64,000 nt of DNA, taken from DMER64 sp049652385. Lineage in GTDB: Bacteria > Bacteroidota > Bacteroidia > Bacteroidales > UBA932. The position numbers and the translations under genes were made by a program. Position 1 is the first letter of the stretch, and each line of letters starts with the position of its first letter. Below the pieces are notes generated by a model. The model saw only the letters and a program-made list of their open reading frames with translations. It did not search any database and was not told the DNA's origin. Location of the stretch: the NCBI GenBank assembly GCA_049652385.1, contig JBASDX010000008.1:124001-188000 (forward strand), written 5' to 3'. Positions 31,997 through 40,286 of this stretch are shown piece by piece.

Positions 31997-34765
31997 ATGT
32001 CTGCTGAAGGCAAAGATAAGAAAAGTATTTTGCATACGGTATGTTGCCTTGTGTGCCTTTTGCTTGGCTCACAAATCTTGTCGGGACAGCAGAAACGTAC
32101 CCTTGATAATCCTATTGCACCCATCAGTGAGAAATATAAAAACACCTTCCTGGTTCCCGTTGCAACGGAATCGGGAAAAATCTCGCTATCCCACATGTGG
32201 GAGAGCCTAAGCCGATATACAGGAATAAAGAAACCGGAAGCCGGATTGACTCAAACCCAGGTAGACAGCATAGCCCGGTTGGATTTCATACGAACAAAAA
32301 CACAATTGGAAGCGCCTGCCTTTTCGGTAGCCAAGGACTCCGTGGTGGAGGATTTCCGTGGAGGAAAGACGCTGCTGTATTATTACGGAGATGTGAAGGT
32401 TACGTATGACAATTTAGAAATCACGGCAGCGTATATGGAATACGACGCAGATTCCAGAATAGTATTTGCAACAGGAGTATTGGACTCTTTAGGCGTAATG
32501 CAGGGGAAGCCCGTATTGAAAGAAGGGCAGAATAACTACGTGATGGAGTCTGTGTATTACAATTTTGCTACAAGAAAAGCCCGTATAAACAATATGATAA
32601 CGCAAGACGAACAGGGCTTTTTACACGGAACGAGCCTTAAGAAAATGCCGGATAATTCCATCAATATCAAAGACGGGAAATATACAACGTGTGATGCAGA
32701 GCATCCGCATTTTTACCTGCATATGACCAATGCCAAAATAACAACGGACGAACATGGCAATGTGGCCCAAACTGTGTTTGGTCCTTCTTATGTAGTTATT
32801 GAAGACGTACCCACTCCCATTATTGTACCTTTTGGCTTTGTGCCAAAACGTCCTGAACGTTCGGGCGGATTGCTTATACCTTCCTACGGAGAAGAAGTGG
32901 CCCGTGGATTTTTTCTCCGAGATTTAGGCTATTATTTTGTTTTTGGAGATTATCTTGACTTTTCCGTAACCGGCGATATCTATTCTATGGGGTCATGGGG
33001 GGTACGGGGAACGGCTCGTTATAAGAACAGATATAAGTACAACGGAGGCTTAAATATCAATTATTCAAAAAACGTGACAGGTGAAAGAGGATCACCCGAT
33101 TATAGTGAAAGCGGAGATTTTTCCATCCGATGGAATCATACGCAAGATCCTAAGAAGCGACCGGGTACGTCTTTTAGTGCTTCTGTCAATTTTTCAAGCC
33201 CAACGAACAACCGCTTTAACAGTCAGTCCATTGATGAGGCGTTGCAGTCACAAACTTCCTCGAGTATTTCTTATGCCAAAACGTTTACGGGTACACCTTT
33301 CAACCTCTCGATAAATTTGCTGCACAGTCAAAACAACAGAGACTCTTCCTATGCATTGACTTTGCCAAACCTGACATTTACCATGAATCGGATCAATCCG
33401 TTCAAACGTAAAGTGAGGGTGGGAAAGAAAAAATTTTATGAAGACATTACTATCAGCTACAATACTGCTTTTCAGAATAAATTAAATTTTAAGTCTTCCC
33501 AGTTTGGAACCCCGGATTTTTGGAACGATTTCAAAACAGGCATGCAGCACAATTTTGCCATAGGCTTACCAAGTTTTACGTTGTTAAAATACCTTAATTT
33601 TTCTCCAACTATCAGTTATGGAATGAACTGGCACTTTATGAAAGAAACCAGGGAATTTGACCCCGAAACACAAAAAGTCGTATCTGAATTGTCGAAACCG
33701 TTTTCTCATTTTGGCGTCACCCAAACGTATTCCGGAGGTCTGTCCATGTCTACCCGTATTTACGGAATGTTCAATTTTAAGCCAACAGGAAAAGTACGTG
33801 CCATCCGGCATATGCTTACTCCCTCTGTAGGGTTTAGCATACGTCCGGAATTAGGAACGCCGGCTAACGGATTTGTTACGTTACATTACAAGGATAGCCT
33901 GGGCAGAGAACATACCATGGAATACAATAAATACAGCAAATCTGTTTACGGACCTCCATCCAAAGGTCGTACGGCAGCACTCAGTTTTTCATTAGGTAAC
34001 AATCTGGAAGCTAAGATTTTCAACAAAAAAGACACCACGGAAAAAGGCGGGTTGAAAAAAATAAAACTTATAGATAATTTATCGTTAAGCGGTTCCTACA
34101 ATTTTTTGGCAGATTCCATGAAGCTTTCCAATATCAGTGTTACGTTATCCACATCGATATTTGAAAAACTGGGAATCAATGCAAATGCCGTGTTTGATCC
34201 TTATACCATTGATGAAAAGGGACAAAGAATCAATACGCTCCATGTGCTTAAAACGGGTACTCCTGCGCGGTTGACCAATGCCAGTTTTTCCACAGCCTAT
34301 GCCTTCAACGGCGGGGGAAAAGATACTAAAAACAGCGCTTACCAACTAGTATATGAAGATCCTCATACAGGAGCCTATATACCGGGAGGATGGGTCTATT
34401 ATATGGACCCGGAGATACCTTGGTCTGTAAACTTTAATTATAGTTTTTCATACAACAGGTCGTATACCTATGCAAATGAAACACTCAACACAAACCATAA
34501 TTTTACACAAACTCTTGGTTTTTCCGCTCAGGTTAAAGTGACAAAAGACTTCAGCCTCAACCTCAGAAGCGGTTTGGATCTTATGAAATTCAAGCTTACA
34601 ACAACGCAATTAAGCGCTACGTATGACCTGCATTGTTTTCAAATCTCTTTCTCCTGGGTACCCAACGGACAGTGGGAAAGCTGGAGTTTTCGAATTGCTG
34701 CCAAGGCGTCTGCTTTAGCTGATGTATTGCAATACAAGAAAACGTCCAGCTTCTGGGATAATTAA
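31997..34765 (+). CDS. lptD: LPS-assembly protein LptD/OstA-like outer-membrane protein
   Basis: 922 residues from ATG 31997. A TTG at 31988 is also in frame but overlaps the -7 box. N-terminal signal (LHTVCCLVCLLLGSQILSG), then an OstA/LptA-like beta-jellyroll region (about 85-220, LLYYYGDVKVTYDNLEITA, MEYDADSRIVFATG). The long C-terminal part is rich in alternating aromatic/polar strands, as in a large beta-barrel, ending in an aromatic residue region (SSFWDN). It inserts LPS into the outer leaflet. It is longer than E. coli LptD, as is usual in Bacteroidota. Confidence 0.88.
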   Translation: MSAEGKDKKSILHTVCCLVCLLLGSQILSGQQKRTLDNPIAPISEKYKNTFLVPVATESGKISLSHMWESLSRYTGIKKPEAGLTQTQVDSIARLDFIRTKTQLEAPAFSVAKDSVVEDFRGGKTLLYYYGDVKVTYDNLEITAAYMEYDADSRIVFATGVLDSLGVMQGKPVLKEGQNNYVMESVYYNFATRKARINNMITQDEQGFLHGTSLKKMPDNSINIKDGKYTTCDAEHPHFYLHMTNAKITTDEHGNVAQTVFGPSYVVIEDVPTPIIVPFGFVPKRPERSGGLLIPSYGEEVARGFFLRDLGYYFVFGDYLDFSVTGDIYSMGSWGVRGTARYKNRYKYNGGLNINYSKNVTGERGSPDYSESGDFSIRWNHTQDPKKRPGTSFSASVNFSSPTNNRFNSQSIDEALQSQTSSSISYAKTFTGTPFNLSINLLHSQNNRDSSYALTLPNLTFTMNRINPFKRKVRVGKKKFYEDITISYNTAFQNKLNFKSSQFGTPDFWNDFKTGMQHNFAIGLPSFTLLKYLNFSPTISYGMNWHFMKETREFDPETQKVVSELSKPFSHFGVTQTYSGGLSMSTRIYGMFNFKPTGKVRAIRHMLTPSVGFSIRPELGTPANGFVTLHYKDSLGREHTMEYNKYSKSVYGPPSKGRTAALSFSLGNNLEAKIFNKKDTTEKGGLKKIKLIDNLSLSGSYNFLADSMKLSNISVTLSTSIFEKLGINANAVFDPYTIDEKGQRINTLHVLKTGTPARLTNASFSTAYAFNGGGKDTKNSAYQLVYEDPHTGAYIPGGWVYYMDPEIPWSVNFNYSFSYNRSYTYANETLNTNHNFTQTLGFSAQVKVTKDFSLNLRSGLDLMKFKLTTTQLSATYDLHCFQISFSWVPNGQWESWSFRIAAKASALADVLQYKKTSSFWDN
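32011..32018 (-). promoter_or_regulatory. -7 box (minus strand) of the amidase-MCE operon
   Basis: CAAAGATA on the + strand reads TATCTTTG. It lies inside codons 5-8 of lptD and 29 nt from the amidase ATG. The two divergent transcripts therefore start within or very close to each other's promoter. Confidence 0.6.
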
Positions 34766-34775
34766 ATTTTTTATT

Positions 34776-34783
34776 TATATTTG
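34776..34783 (+). promoter_or_regulatory. -7 box TATATTTG for rho
   Basis: A perfect TAnnTTTG followed by C, 10 nt after the lptD stop and 54 nt before the rho ATG. This gives rho the longest clear leader in the window, about 50 nt, which includes a DnaA box at 34811. Confidence 0.65.
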
Positions 34784-34810
34784 CATCGTCTTAGCTGTTC
34801 TTCAAAGCTA

Positions 34811-34819
34811 TTATCCACA
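34811..34819 (+). promoter_or_regulatory. Consensus DnaA box in the rho leader
   Basis: TTATCCACA, an exact match to the consensus DnaA box, between the rho -7 box and the rho start codon. Only one copy was seen; a chance match is possible. Confidence 0.4.
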
Positions 34820-34837
34820 ATTTTTAACATATTTTGA

Positions 34838-36652
34838 ATGTACGATATTATTGAGCTTAGCAACAAGTCTATGGAAGAACTCCGTAGCATTGCAGAAGCA
34901 TTGGGAATCAAAAAATTGAGCACCTATGCAAAGAACGATCTTATTTATCAGATTTTAGACGTTCAGGCAGAGTCAGGAGCATCTCTTGCACCTGAAAAAC
35001 ATATACCCAAATCTAAACCTAAAACTAAAAAACCACAAGCGGCTGTTGTAAAAGCAACGGAAGCAGGCCCTTTACCGCAAACAGAGATAAAGCCCGGGAA
35101 AAAAGAAGAGCCGGAAAAAGCGATTAAAAACATATCGACGACAGAAAGCAAAAGCGCTTCAGTTTCAAAAACGGCGTCTGTTTCTAAAGATGTATCTGCA
35201 ACGGAAGACAAAGCCGGAAAAACAGAAAAACAAAAGGCGGCAGAAACACCTAAAGCAGGTACAAAAGCTGAAGAAAAAACTAAAGAAAAAGGCAAACCAA
35301 AGCAGGCAGAGGAAGTGAAAACACAGCAGAAAGAACTCTTTGAGGAGGAAACCCCGAAAGAAATGCCGGCCGATGTCAAAAAAACAGTACGCCCCAGAGG
35401 CAGACCCAGAAAAGTACAGGAACCTGAAAAAGTAGAAATCAAACAAGAAAAAGCAAAAGAAATAAAAGATTCAAAAAAACCAACGGGACAAGCACCTGTC
35501 CAGCCGGCAGAGCCGGCTCCCAAAAAATCGGAATACGAAGGTGTAGTAAAAGCTATAGGTGTTTTGGAAATGATGCCGGACGGGTACGGTTTCTTACGAT
35601 CTTCCGATTATAACTATTTAAACTCTCCGGACGATATTTATTTGTCGCAGCAGCAAATTAAAATGTACGGACTCAAGACGGGAGATACGGTTAGCGGAGA
35701 GATTCGTCCTCCAAAAGAAAACGAGAAGTTTTTTCCACTCGTAAAAATTCATGAAATCAATGGCAGACATCCGGAGTATATCCGGGACAGGGTCCCGTTT
35801 GACTTCCTTACGCCTCTTTTTCCTGATGAAAAGTTCGACATTACCTCAAAAGGTCACAATACTTTGTCCAATAGGGTGGTAGACTTGTTTACCCCTATAG
35901 GTAAAGGACAACGGGGACTGATAGTCGCTCAGCCTAAAACCGGTAAAACCATTTTGCTGCAATCCCTGGCCAACGCCATAGCCGATAATAATCCGGAAGT
36001 ATATATGATTGTCTTGTTGATAGATGAGCGTCCGGAAGAGGTGACTGATATGGCCAGAAACGTAAAAGCAGAAGTCATTGCTTCTACATTTGATGAATCG
36101 GCAGAACGCCATGTGAAAGTGGCAAGTATTGTGTTGGAAAAAGCAAAACGTTTGGTTGAGTGCGGTCATGATGTGGTAATTTTGTTGGATAGCATTACAC
36201 GTTTGGCAAGAGCGTTTAATACGGTACAACCGGCCAGTGGAAAGGTCTTGAGCGGTGGAGTCGACGCCAACGCATTGCAAAAACCAAAACGTTTTTTTGG
36301 TGCTGCCCGAAATATTGAGAACGGGGGTTCGCTGACTATCTTGGCAACTGCGCTTATTGATACAGGATCAAAAATGGATGAAGTAATTTTTGAGGAGTTT
36401 AAGGGAACCGGCAATTTGGAATTGCAACTGGACAGAAGGCTTTCCAACAAACGTATTTTCCCGGCAGTTGACGTTACGCTCAGTTCTACCCGCCGTGAAG
36501 ATTTACTCCTGGAAAAAGACAAGCTGAACCGTATTTGGATTTTGAGGAACTACCTGGCCGACATGAATGCTGTGGAAGCCATGGAATTCATGAAAGATCG
36601 TTTGCTGCGAACAGAAGACAACGAAGAATTCTTGATTACCATGAACCAATAA
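34838..36652 (+). CDS. rho: Transcription termination factor Rho with large disordered insertion
   Basis: 604 residues against about 419 in E. coli. Rho N-terminal helical domain (about 1-45, SMEELRSIAEALGIKKLSTYAKNDLIYQIL), then a Lys/Glu/Ala/Pro-rich low-complexity stretch (about 48-230). The RNA-binding cold-shock-like domain follows (about 235-320, LEMMPDGYGFLRSSDYNYL) and the RecA-type ATPase (Walker A PKTGKT about 368-373; SGGVDANALQKPKRFFGAAR Q-loop). Such insertions are typical of Bacteroidota; in B. thetaiotaomicron the disordered region is reported to drive phase separation. Monocistronic; its terminator lies in the convergent gene. Confidence 0.96.
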   Translation: MYDIIELSNKSMEELRSIAEALGIKKLSTYAKNDLIYQILDVQAESGASLAPEKHIPKSKPKTKKPQAAVVKATEAGPLPQTEIKPGKKEEPEKAIKNISTTESKSASVSKTASVSKDVSATEDKAGKTEKQKAAETPKAGTKAEEKTKEKGKPKQAEEVKTQQKELFEEETPKEMPADVKKTVRPRGRPRKVQEPEKVEIKQEKAKEIKDSKKPTGQAPVQPAEPAPKKSEYEGVVKAIGVLEMMPDGYGFLRSSDYNYLNSPDDIYLSQQQIKMYGLKTGDTVSGEIRPPKENEKFFPLVKIHEINGRHPEYIRDRVPFDFLTPLFPDEKFDITSKGHNTLSNRVVDLFTPIGKGQRGLIVAQPKTGKTILLQSLANAIADNNPEVYMIVLLIDERPEEVTDMARNVKAEVIASTFDESAERHVKVASIVLEKAKRLVECGHDVVILLDSITRLARAFNTVQPASGKVLSGGVDANALQKPKRFFGAARNIENGGSLTILATALIDTGSKMDEVIFEEFKGTGNLELQLDRRLSNKRIFPAVDVTLSSTRREDLLLEKDKLNRIWILRNYLADMNAVEAMEFMKDRLLRTEDNEEFLITMNQ

Positions 36653-36656
36653 AAAA

Positions 36657-37721
36657 TCAGAATCCTGCAAGCCGGCTTGCAAAGGCAACCAATACGGCTA
36701 ATACTATTTTAAGGGCTTTGGCAAGGACAAAGCCTTTTTTTGTTTCCGCCAACAAGGGTAATCCGGCATGGCCTTCTTGTACAATGTTGTTTGCCAAAAG
36801 TATACTAAAAGGTAATGCTCCATTGGCAAAAAGTGTTACAAAAATAAGATGCGGTCCCGATGTGGGGATGATGCCGATGAGTATCGCCAGCAACAACACT
36901 ATCCAATACTGCTTTTCAATCCACAGTGTAACATCAAGAGCGTCTGTCAAAAAGTGAATGACCAGTAACGTACCTGATGTCCAGAGTAAGATTTTCAGAA
37001 AATGGTGTTTGACGATATGATTCCAAATATGTTCTTCCAGAAAATGACGCGTTGAAAACAAGGTAAAAAAAAGTGTGATTACGGAAAGAACTGCAAAAAT
37101 AAGGTTCAGCCACCTCTCTGAAAAGATGGAATGGTGCAGGTGTTCGTGGTCGTGATGGTCGTGTCCTAAAAAGCCTGTGGAGATGCTAATGATAAAAATA
37201 AACAATCCCAACAGCAGCAGCAGCCGTTTGTAACCCGGATTTTTGAAGTTTTGTCGCAGATTGCCCCAGACATTTAAATCTGCAGAGTCTCCTTGTTCGT
37301 GTGTATGGATATGGAATGGCTCCGGACAACAAGCTTGTGGTGCCTGACGTACAAATTTATTTACTAATAAACCTGCAACGATAGCCAACACAAAAAGAAT
37401 AGAGAATAAAAGGAGTGATTCCTTGGGCATAATGGCCATCATAAGAAAAGCTTCATCACCGGCTGTTGCAATCATCATGGCCACGAGCGCTCCAAAGGAA
37501 ACAAGATTATGGGTAAACAAGCTGACTACCACAAAGCCTCCGCTACAGCCGGGAAGTACACCCAATAAAGCGGAAAGTACAATTTGCAGCAACGGTTTGT
37601 TTTGCAGCTTTTCCAAAGCAGCTCCTCTGCTGGATACATTGATGTACTCAATGAAAACCATCATTACCATAACAAGACCGGTGATGAGTATGCTTTGTTT
37701 TATGATTTCAATCATCCACAT
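36657..37721 (-). CDS. Putative heavy-metal/manganese exporter (ArsP_2-like, about 10 TM)
   Basis: 354 residues with two hydrophobic halves, each starting with a small-residue-rich motif (LLGVLPGCSGGFVVVSLFTH about 53-72; ILIGIIPTSGPHLIFVTLFANG about 283-304). The repeat fits the putative 10-TM metal exporter family sometimes annotated as manganese transporter. The central loop is rich in His and Cys (QACCPEPFHIHTHEQ and GHDHHDHEHLHH), a likely metal-binding site. The start ATG shares its A with the meaB stop (TAATG), so they are coupled. Its 3' end contains the terminator of the opposite gene, rho. Transported ion unproven. Confidence 0.75.
   Translation of the reverse strand: MWMIEIIKQSILITGLVMVMMVFIEYINVSSRGAALEKLQNKPLLQIVLSALLGVLPGCSGGFVVVSLFTHNLVSFGALVAMMIATAGDEAFLMMAIMPKESLLLFSILFVLAIVAGLLVNKFVRQAPQACCPEPFHIHTHEQGDSADLNVWGNLRQNFKNPGYKRLLLLLGLFIFIISISTGFLGHDHHDHEHLHHSIFSERWLNLIFAVLSVITLFFTLFSTRHFLEEHIWNHIVKHHFLKILLWTSGTLLVIHFLTDALDVTLWIEKQYWIVLLLAILIGIIPTSGPHLIFVTLFANGALPFSILLANNIVQEGHAGLPLLAETKKGFVLAKALKIVLAVLVAFASRLAGF
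36714..36741 (+). terminator. Rho-independent terminator of the rho gene, inside the convergent exporter gene
   Basis: A 7-bp perfect stem (36714-36720 with 36728-36734), a 7-nt loop and seven T's (36735-36741) on the + strand. It lies 61 nt past the rho stop, within the last 30 codons of the minus-strand exporter gene. Confidence 0.75.
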
Positions 37722-38800
37722 TACAAAAGGCTTAACAGTTCAGAAGCTGCGCTGAAAGAATCCAAAGTGCCATCTTTTACCTTTTTTTCCATATCAGGCA
37801 GGGTGTTTTTTATCAAGGGGTTATTGTAAAAACAAGACAGCAGATGGTCATCTATACTTTCCTTCATCCAGTGTACCGATTGTTCTGCTCTTTTGTGGTA
37901 GAAAAATCCGTTGTTTTTTGTCAATTCCATATATTCCTGAATGGTTTGATATATTTTTTCCATACCTGTTTTCTTCAACGAAGAAGCTGTCAGTACCAAG
38001 GGTTTCCATCCGGAAGGAGAAGGAGGAAACAGTTGAAGAGCTCCCTGATATAAAGATTGGGCCTGAATGGCTTTTTTCACGTTATGACCATCTGCTTTAT
38101 GGATTACCAGCAAATCCGACATTTCCATAATACCTCGTTTAATGCCTTGCAGCCCGTCTCCTGCACCTGTAAGCATGAGTAAAAGGAAAAAATCTGTCAT
38201 GGAGTGTACAACGGTTTCCGATTGTCCCACACCTACTGTCTCGATAAAGAGGGTATCAAATCCGGCCGCTTCACATAAGATTATCGATTCTCTTGTTTTC
38301 CTTGCTACGCCTCCCAAAGAACCCCCACTTGGCGAGGGTCTAATAAATGCCCGGGTATCATTGGAAAGCGTTTCCATGCGTGTTTTATCACCTAAAATGC
38401 TTCCTTTGCTTTTACCGCTGCTGGGGTCAATAGCCAAAACAGCCAGTTTGTGACCGGCCGATGTCAGGTATTTCCCAAATGTCTCAATAAAAGTGCTTTT
38501 TCCTACACCGGGGACACCTGTTATTCCAATTCTGATGGAATTTCCTGCAAAAGGAAGACAAGCAGAAATAAGGGCTCTGGCTTTTTCCCTGTCTTTCTCC
38601 AGGGTGCTTTCAACAAGCGTAATAGCTTGTGCCAGCATGGGAATATTGCCTTCTCGGATTCCTTGTAAAAGGTCGGCAACGTTCCAATCTCTTCCCGGTC
38701 TTTTCTTAAGCATCCGGGCAGCTCCCGGATTGATGGAAGGAGGCTGCGGAATGCCTTCGTTAATGGTAAGGGCTGAATTTTTAAGGTTAAAGGAATCCAT
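37721..38800 (-). CDS. meaB: Methylmalonyl-CoA mutase-associated GTPase MeaB
   Basis: 359 residues, G3E-family GTPase that loads and protects the B12 cofactor of methylmalonyl-CoA mutase. Visible: Walker A GVPGVGKST (about 97-105), VLAIDPSSGKSKGSILGDKTRM, switch/Walker B region FIETVGVGQSE, and NKxD-like HKAD. A C-terminal dimerisation arm follows. The mutase genes are not in the window. Upstream is a DUF1573 gene (9-nt gap) and downstream the exporter (1-nt overlap), an unusual setting for meaB. Confidence 0.92.
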   Translation of the reverse strand: MDSFNLKNSALTINEGIPQPPSINPGAARMLKKRPGRDWNVADLLQGIREGNIPMLAQAITLVESTLEKDREKARALISACLPFAGNSIRIGITGVPGVGKSTFIETFGKYLTSAGHKLAVLAIDPSSGKSKGSILGDKTRMETLSNDTRAFIRPSPSGGSLGGVARKTRESIILCEAAGFDTLFIETVGVGQSETVVHSMTDFFLLLMLTGAGDGLQGIKRGIMEMSDLLVIHKADGHNVKKAIQAQSLYQGALQLFPPSPSGWKPLVLTASSLKKTGMEKIYQTIQEYMELTKNNGFFYHKRAEQSVHWMKESIDDHLLSCFYNNPLIKNTLPDMEKKVKDGTLDSFSAASELLSLL

Positions 38801-38809
38801 GGTGCTTGT

Positions 38810-39886
38810 TTATTCAATAGTTCCGTATACCAATAGGTTTATGGTAGGCCTGGAAGGTGCATTTGTTGTCAGGCTGACTGTATAAATGATATCCCCGCGT
38901 TCCCGGGTTGCTTTTCCCGGAATCTGAACCTTTATGGATGTTTGGGCGTTGGGAGCTATTTCTGTTGCTATATCAACCAGTATGTCCGGGTGTCCCGTAT
39001 CTGTTTTGTAGATGACAAGGGGAGTCTTCCCCTTGTTGGAAAGAATAAAATCTGCCTGAATCTCAGAGCCTTTACGAATAGTGTAAAAATTAACGGCACT
39101 TTTGTTCATTTGCGGAACAGGTGCATTCTTTTTTTCTGATGCACTCAGAACGTCCGGGTTCATTTTGACAGAGCCTTTTACCGTTACCACATGAAGAGGA
39201 TTCTCTTTATTGTTGATTATCAGATCTGCCTGAAAAAGCACATCGCCCCAAACCTCTTTCTTTCGCGTGTCTATGGAATACATTAAGAATCCTTTTTCAC
39301 CGGGATCCAGACGCCCAGGCGAAGGTGTGATTATAAGATTGGGATGATGGCTTTTTGCTTTCAAAAAAACCGGTTGTTTTCCTGTATTTATGATTTCTGT
39401 AGAATCTGTCTTAACCAATCCCTGTTTAATCTGGCCTAATTCAAAGTTTTGCTTTTTTAACCGTAAAGGCCCCATAACTATCGGATGTGTCTGTGCAATT
39501 GATACAGGCTTTTTATGAACTACCCCGCGAATACGTATTACATATGGATCTTGTAGTCCGGCAAAATATACCGATAAACTTTTTTCAAAAGGGTAGGGAC
39601 CTATATCGTTGTTGAACGTGACGGTTACTTGTCCTTTACCGCCGGGTGCCACCGGTTGTCTTGTCCATTCCGGAGCGGCACAACCGCAAGAAGAAATGAC
39701 CGTTTGGATGACTATGGGTTTATCCCATTTGTTGGTGAATACGAATGTGTAGGTTTGAGGTCCGTCATCTATCTTGAAATCTCCGAAATCGTGTACTGTT
39801 TTTTCAAATACTACCTTGTCATCTTTCTGATGTGCAGGAGAAACGTACATAAACAGGACAGTAAATAGTAAAAGAAACAATTTCAT
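38810..39886 (-). CDS. Secreted protein with DUF1573 domains
   Basis: 358 residues: signal peptide (MKLFLLLFTVLFMYVSPAHQ), then Ig-like DUF1573-type repeats. The first, about 27-115, has HDFGDFKIDDGPQTYTFVFTN and SSCGCAAPEW; a second, about 145-240, has FELGQIKQGLVKTDSTEIINTG; a third, about 265-355, has IRKGSEIQADFILSN. The Cys-Gly-Cys motif is typical of the family. These are periplasmic or surface proteins of unknown function common in Bacteroidota. First gene of the operon with meaB and the exporter; -7 box at 39906. Confidence 0.85.
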   Translation of the reverse strand: MKLFLLLFTVLFMYVSPAHQKDDKVVFEKTVHDFGDFKIDDGPQTYTFVFTNKWDKPIVIQTVISSCGCAAPEWTRQPVAPGGKGQVTVTFNNDIGPYPFEKSLSVYFAGLQDPYVIRIRGVVHKKPVSIAQTHPIVMGPLRLKKQNFELGQIKQGLVKTDSTEIINTGKQPVFLKAKSHHPNLIITPSPGRLDPGEKGFLMYSIDTRKKEVWGDVLFQADLIINNKENPLHVVTVKGSVKMNPDVLSASEKKNAPVPQMNKSAVNFYTIRKGSEIQADFILSNKGKTPLVIYKTDTGHPDILVDIATEIAPNAQTSIKVQIPGKATRERGDIIYTVSLTTNAPSRPTINLLVYGTIE

Positions 39887-39905
39887 ACGTAAAAGTTGTC
39901 TTTTA

Positions 39906-39913
39906 CAAAGGTA
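39906..39913 (-). promoter_or_regulatory. -7 box (minus strand) of the DUF1573-meaB-exporter operon
   Basis: CAAAGGTA on the + strand reads TACCTTTG, 19 nt from the ATG at 39886. Back to back with the ferredoxin promoter, 16 nt away. Confidence 0.65.
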
Positions 39914-39929
39914 GTAAGAATTTAATTCA

Positions 39930-39937
39930 TATATTTG
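39930..39937 (+). promoter_or_regulatory. -7 box TATATTTG for the small ferredoxin gene
   Basis: A perfect TAnnTTTG, 34 nt before the ferredoxin ATG (39972). No -33 TTTG at the usual distance. Confidence 0.6.
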
Positions 39938-39971
39938 TAAATTAATTTTTAACTAATAGTCAAATTTTACT

Positions 39972-40139
39972 ATGGCACACAGAATTACTGAAGACTGCAC
40001 GGCATGTGGAACCTGTATTGACGAATGTCCTGTTGAAGCTATTTCTCCGGGTGAGATTTACGTAATTGACGCAGATGAATGCATCGATTGCGGAGCATGT
40101 GCTGCAGTTTGTCCGGTCGGCGCTATTTTGGCCGAATAA
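39972..40139 (+). CDS. Small 2[4Fe-4S] ferredoxin
   Basis: A 55-residue clostridial-type ferredoxin. The two cluster motifs are CTACGTCIDECP (C9, C12, C15, C19) and CIDCGACAAVCP (C37, C40, C43, C47), with the usual internal pseudo-symmetry (PVEAIS, PVGAIL). It carries low-potential electrons in the cytoplasm, and such a ferredoxin is the expected partner of the bifurcating HydABC hydrogenase at 15385-19855; the link is inference. It has its own promoter (39930) and its own terminator (40201), so it is probably a strongly expressed single-gene transcript. Confidence 0.95.
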   Translation: MAHRITEDCTACGTCIDECPVEAISPGEIYVIDADECIDCGACAAVCPVGAILAE

Positions 40140-40200
40140 ATCGGATGGTTCCCCATCTTCCGGCCCATTAGGTTGAAGATGATTGAATCCGGTCAGAGAG

Positions 40201-40230
40201 GCCGGCTGAGTTCTATTCGGCCGGCTTTTT
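40201..40230 (+). terminator. Rho-independent terminator of the ferredoxin gene
   Basis: A 9-bp GC-rich stem with one G-U pair (40201-40209 with 40217-40225), a 7-nt loop and TTTTT (40226-40230). A second, weaker inverted repeat (CATCTTC/GAAGATG) lies between it and the ferredoxin stop. Confidence 0.85.
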
Positions 40231-40244
40231 CGTAAGAAAAAGTG

Positions 40245-40252
40245 TACCTTTG
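40245..40252 (+). promoter_or_regulatory. -7 box TACCTTTG for secA-lpd
   Basis: A perfect TAnnTTTG, 15 nt after the ferredoxin terminator and 34 nt before the secA ATG. Confidence 0.7.
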
Positions 40253-40286
40253 TAACGTTTCTTACTAATAATTTAAAGCTGAATTT

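Noticed and set aside
34963..35523. A 186-codon minus-strand open frame opposite the Rho insertion
   Set aside because: Its Ser/Phe/Val/Leu-rich composition is what the complement of Lys/Glu/Ala repeats produces. No conserved feature.
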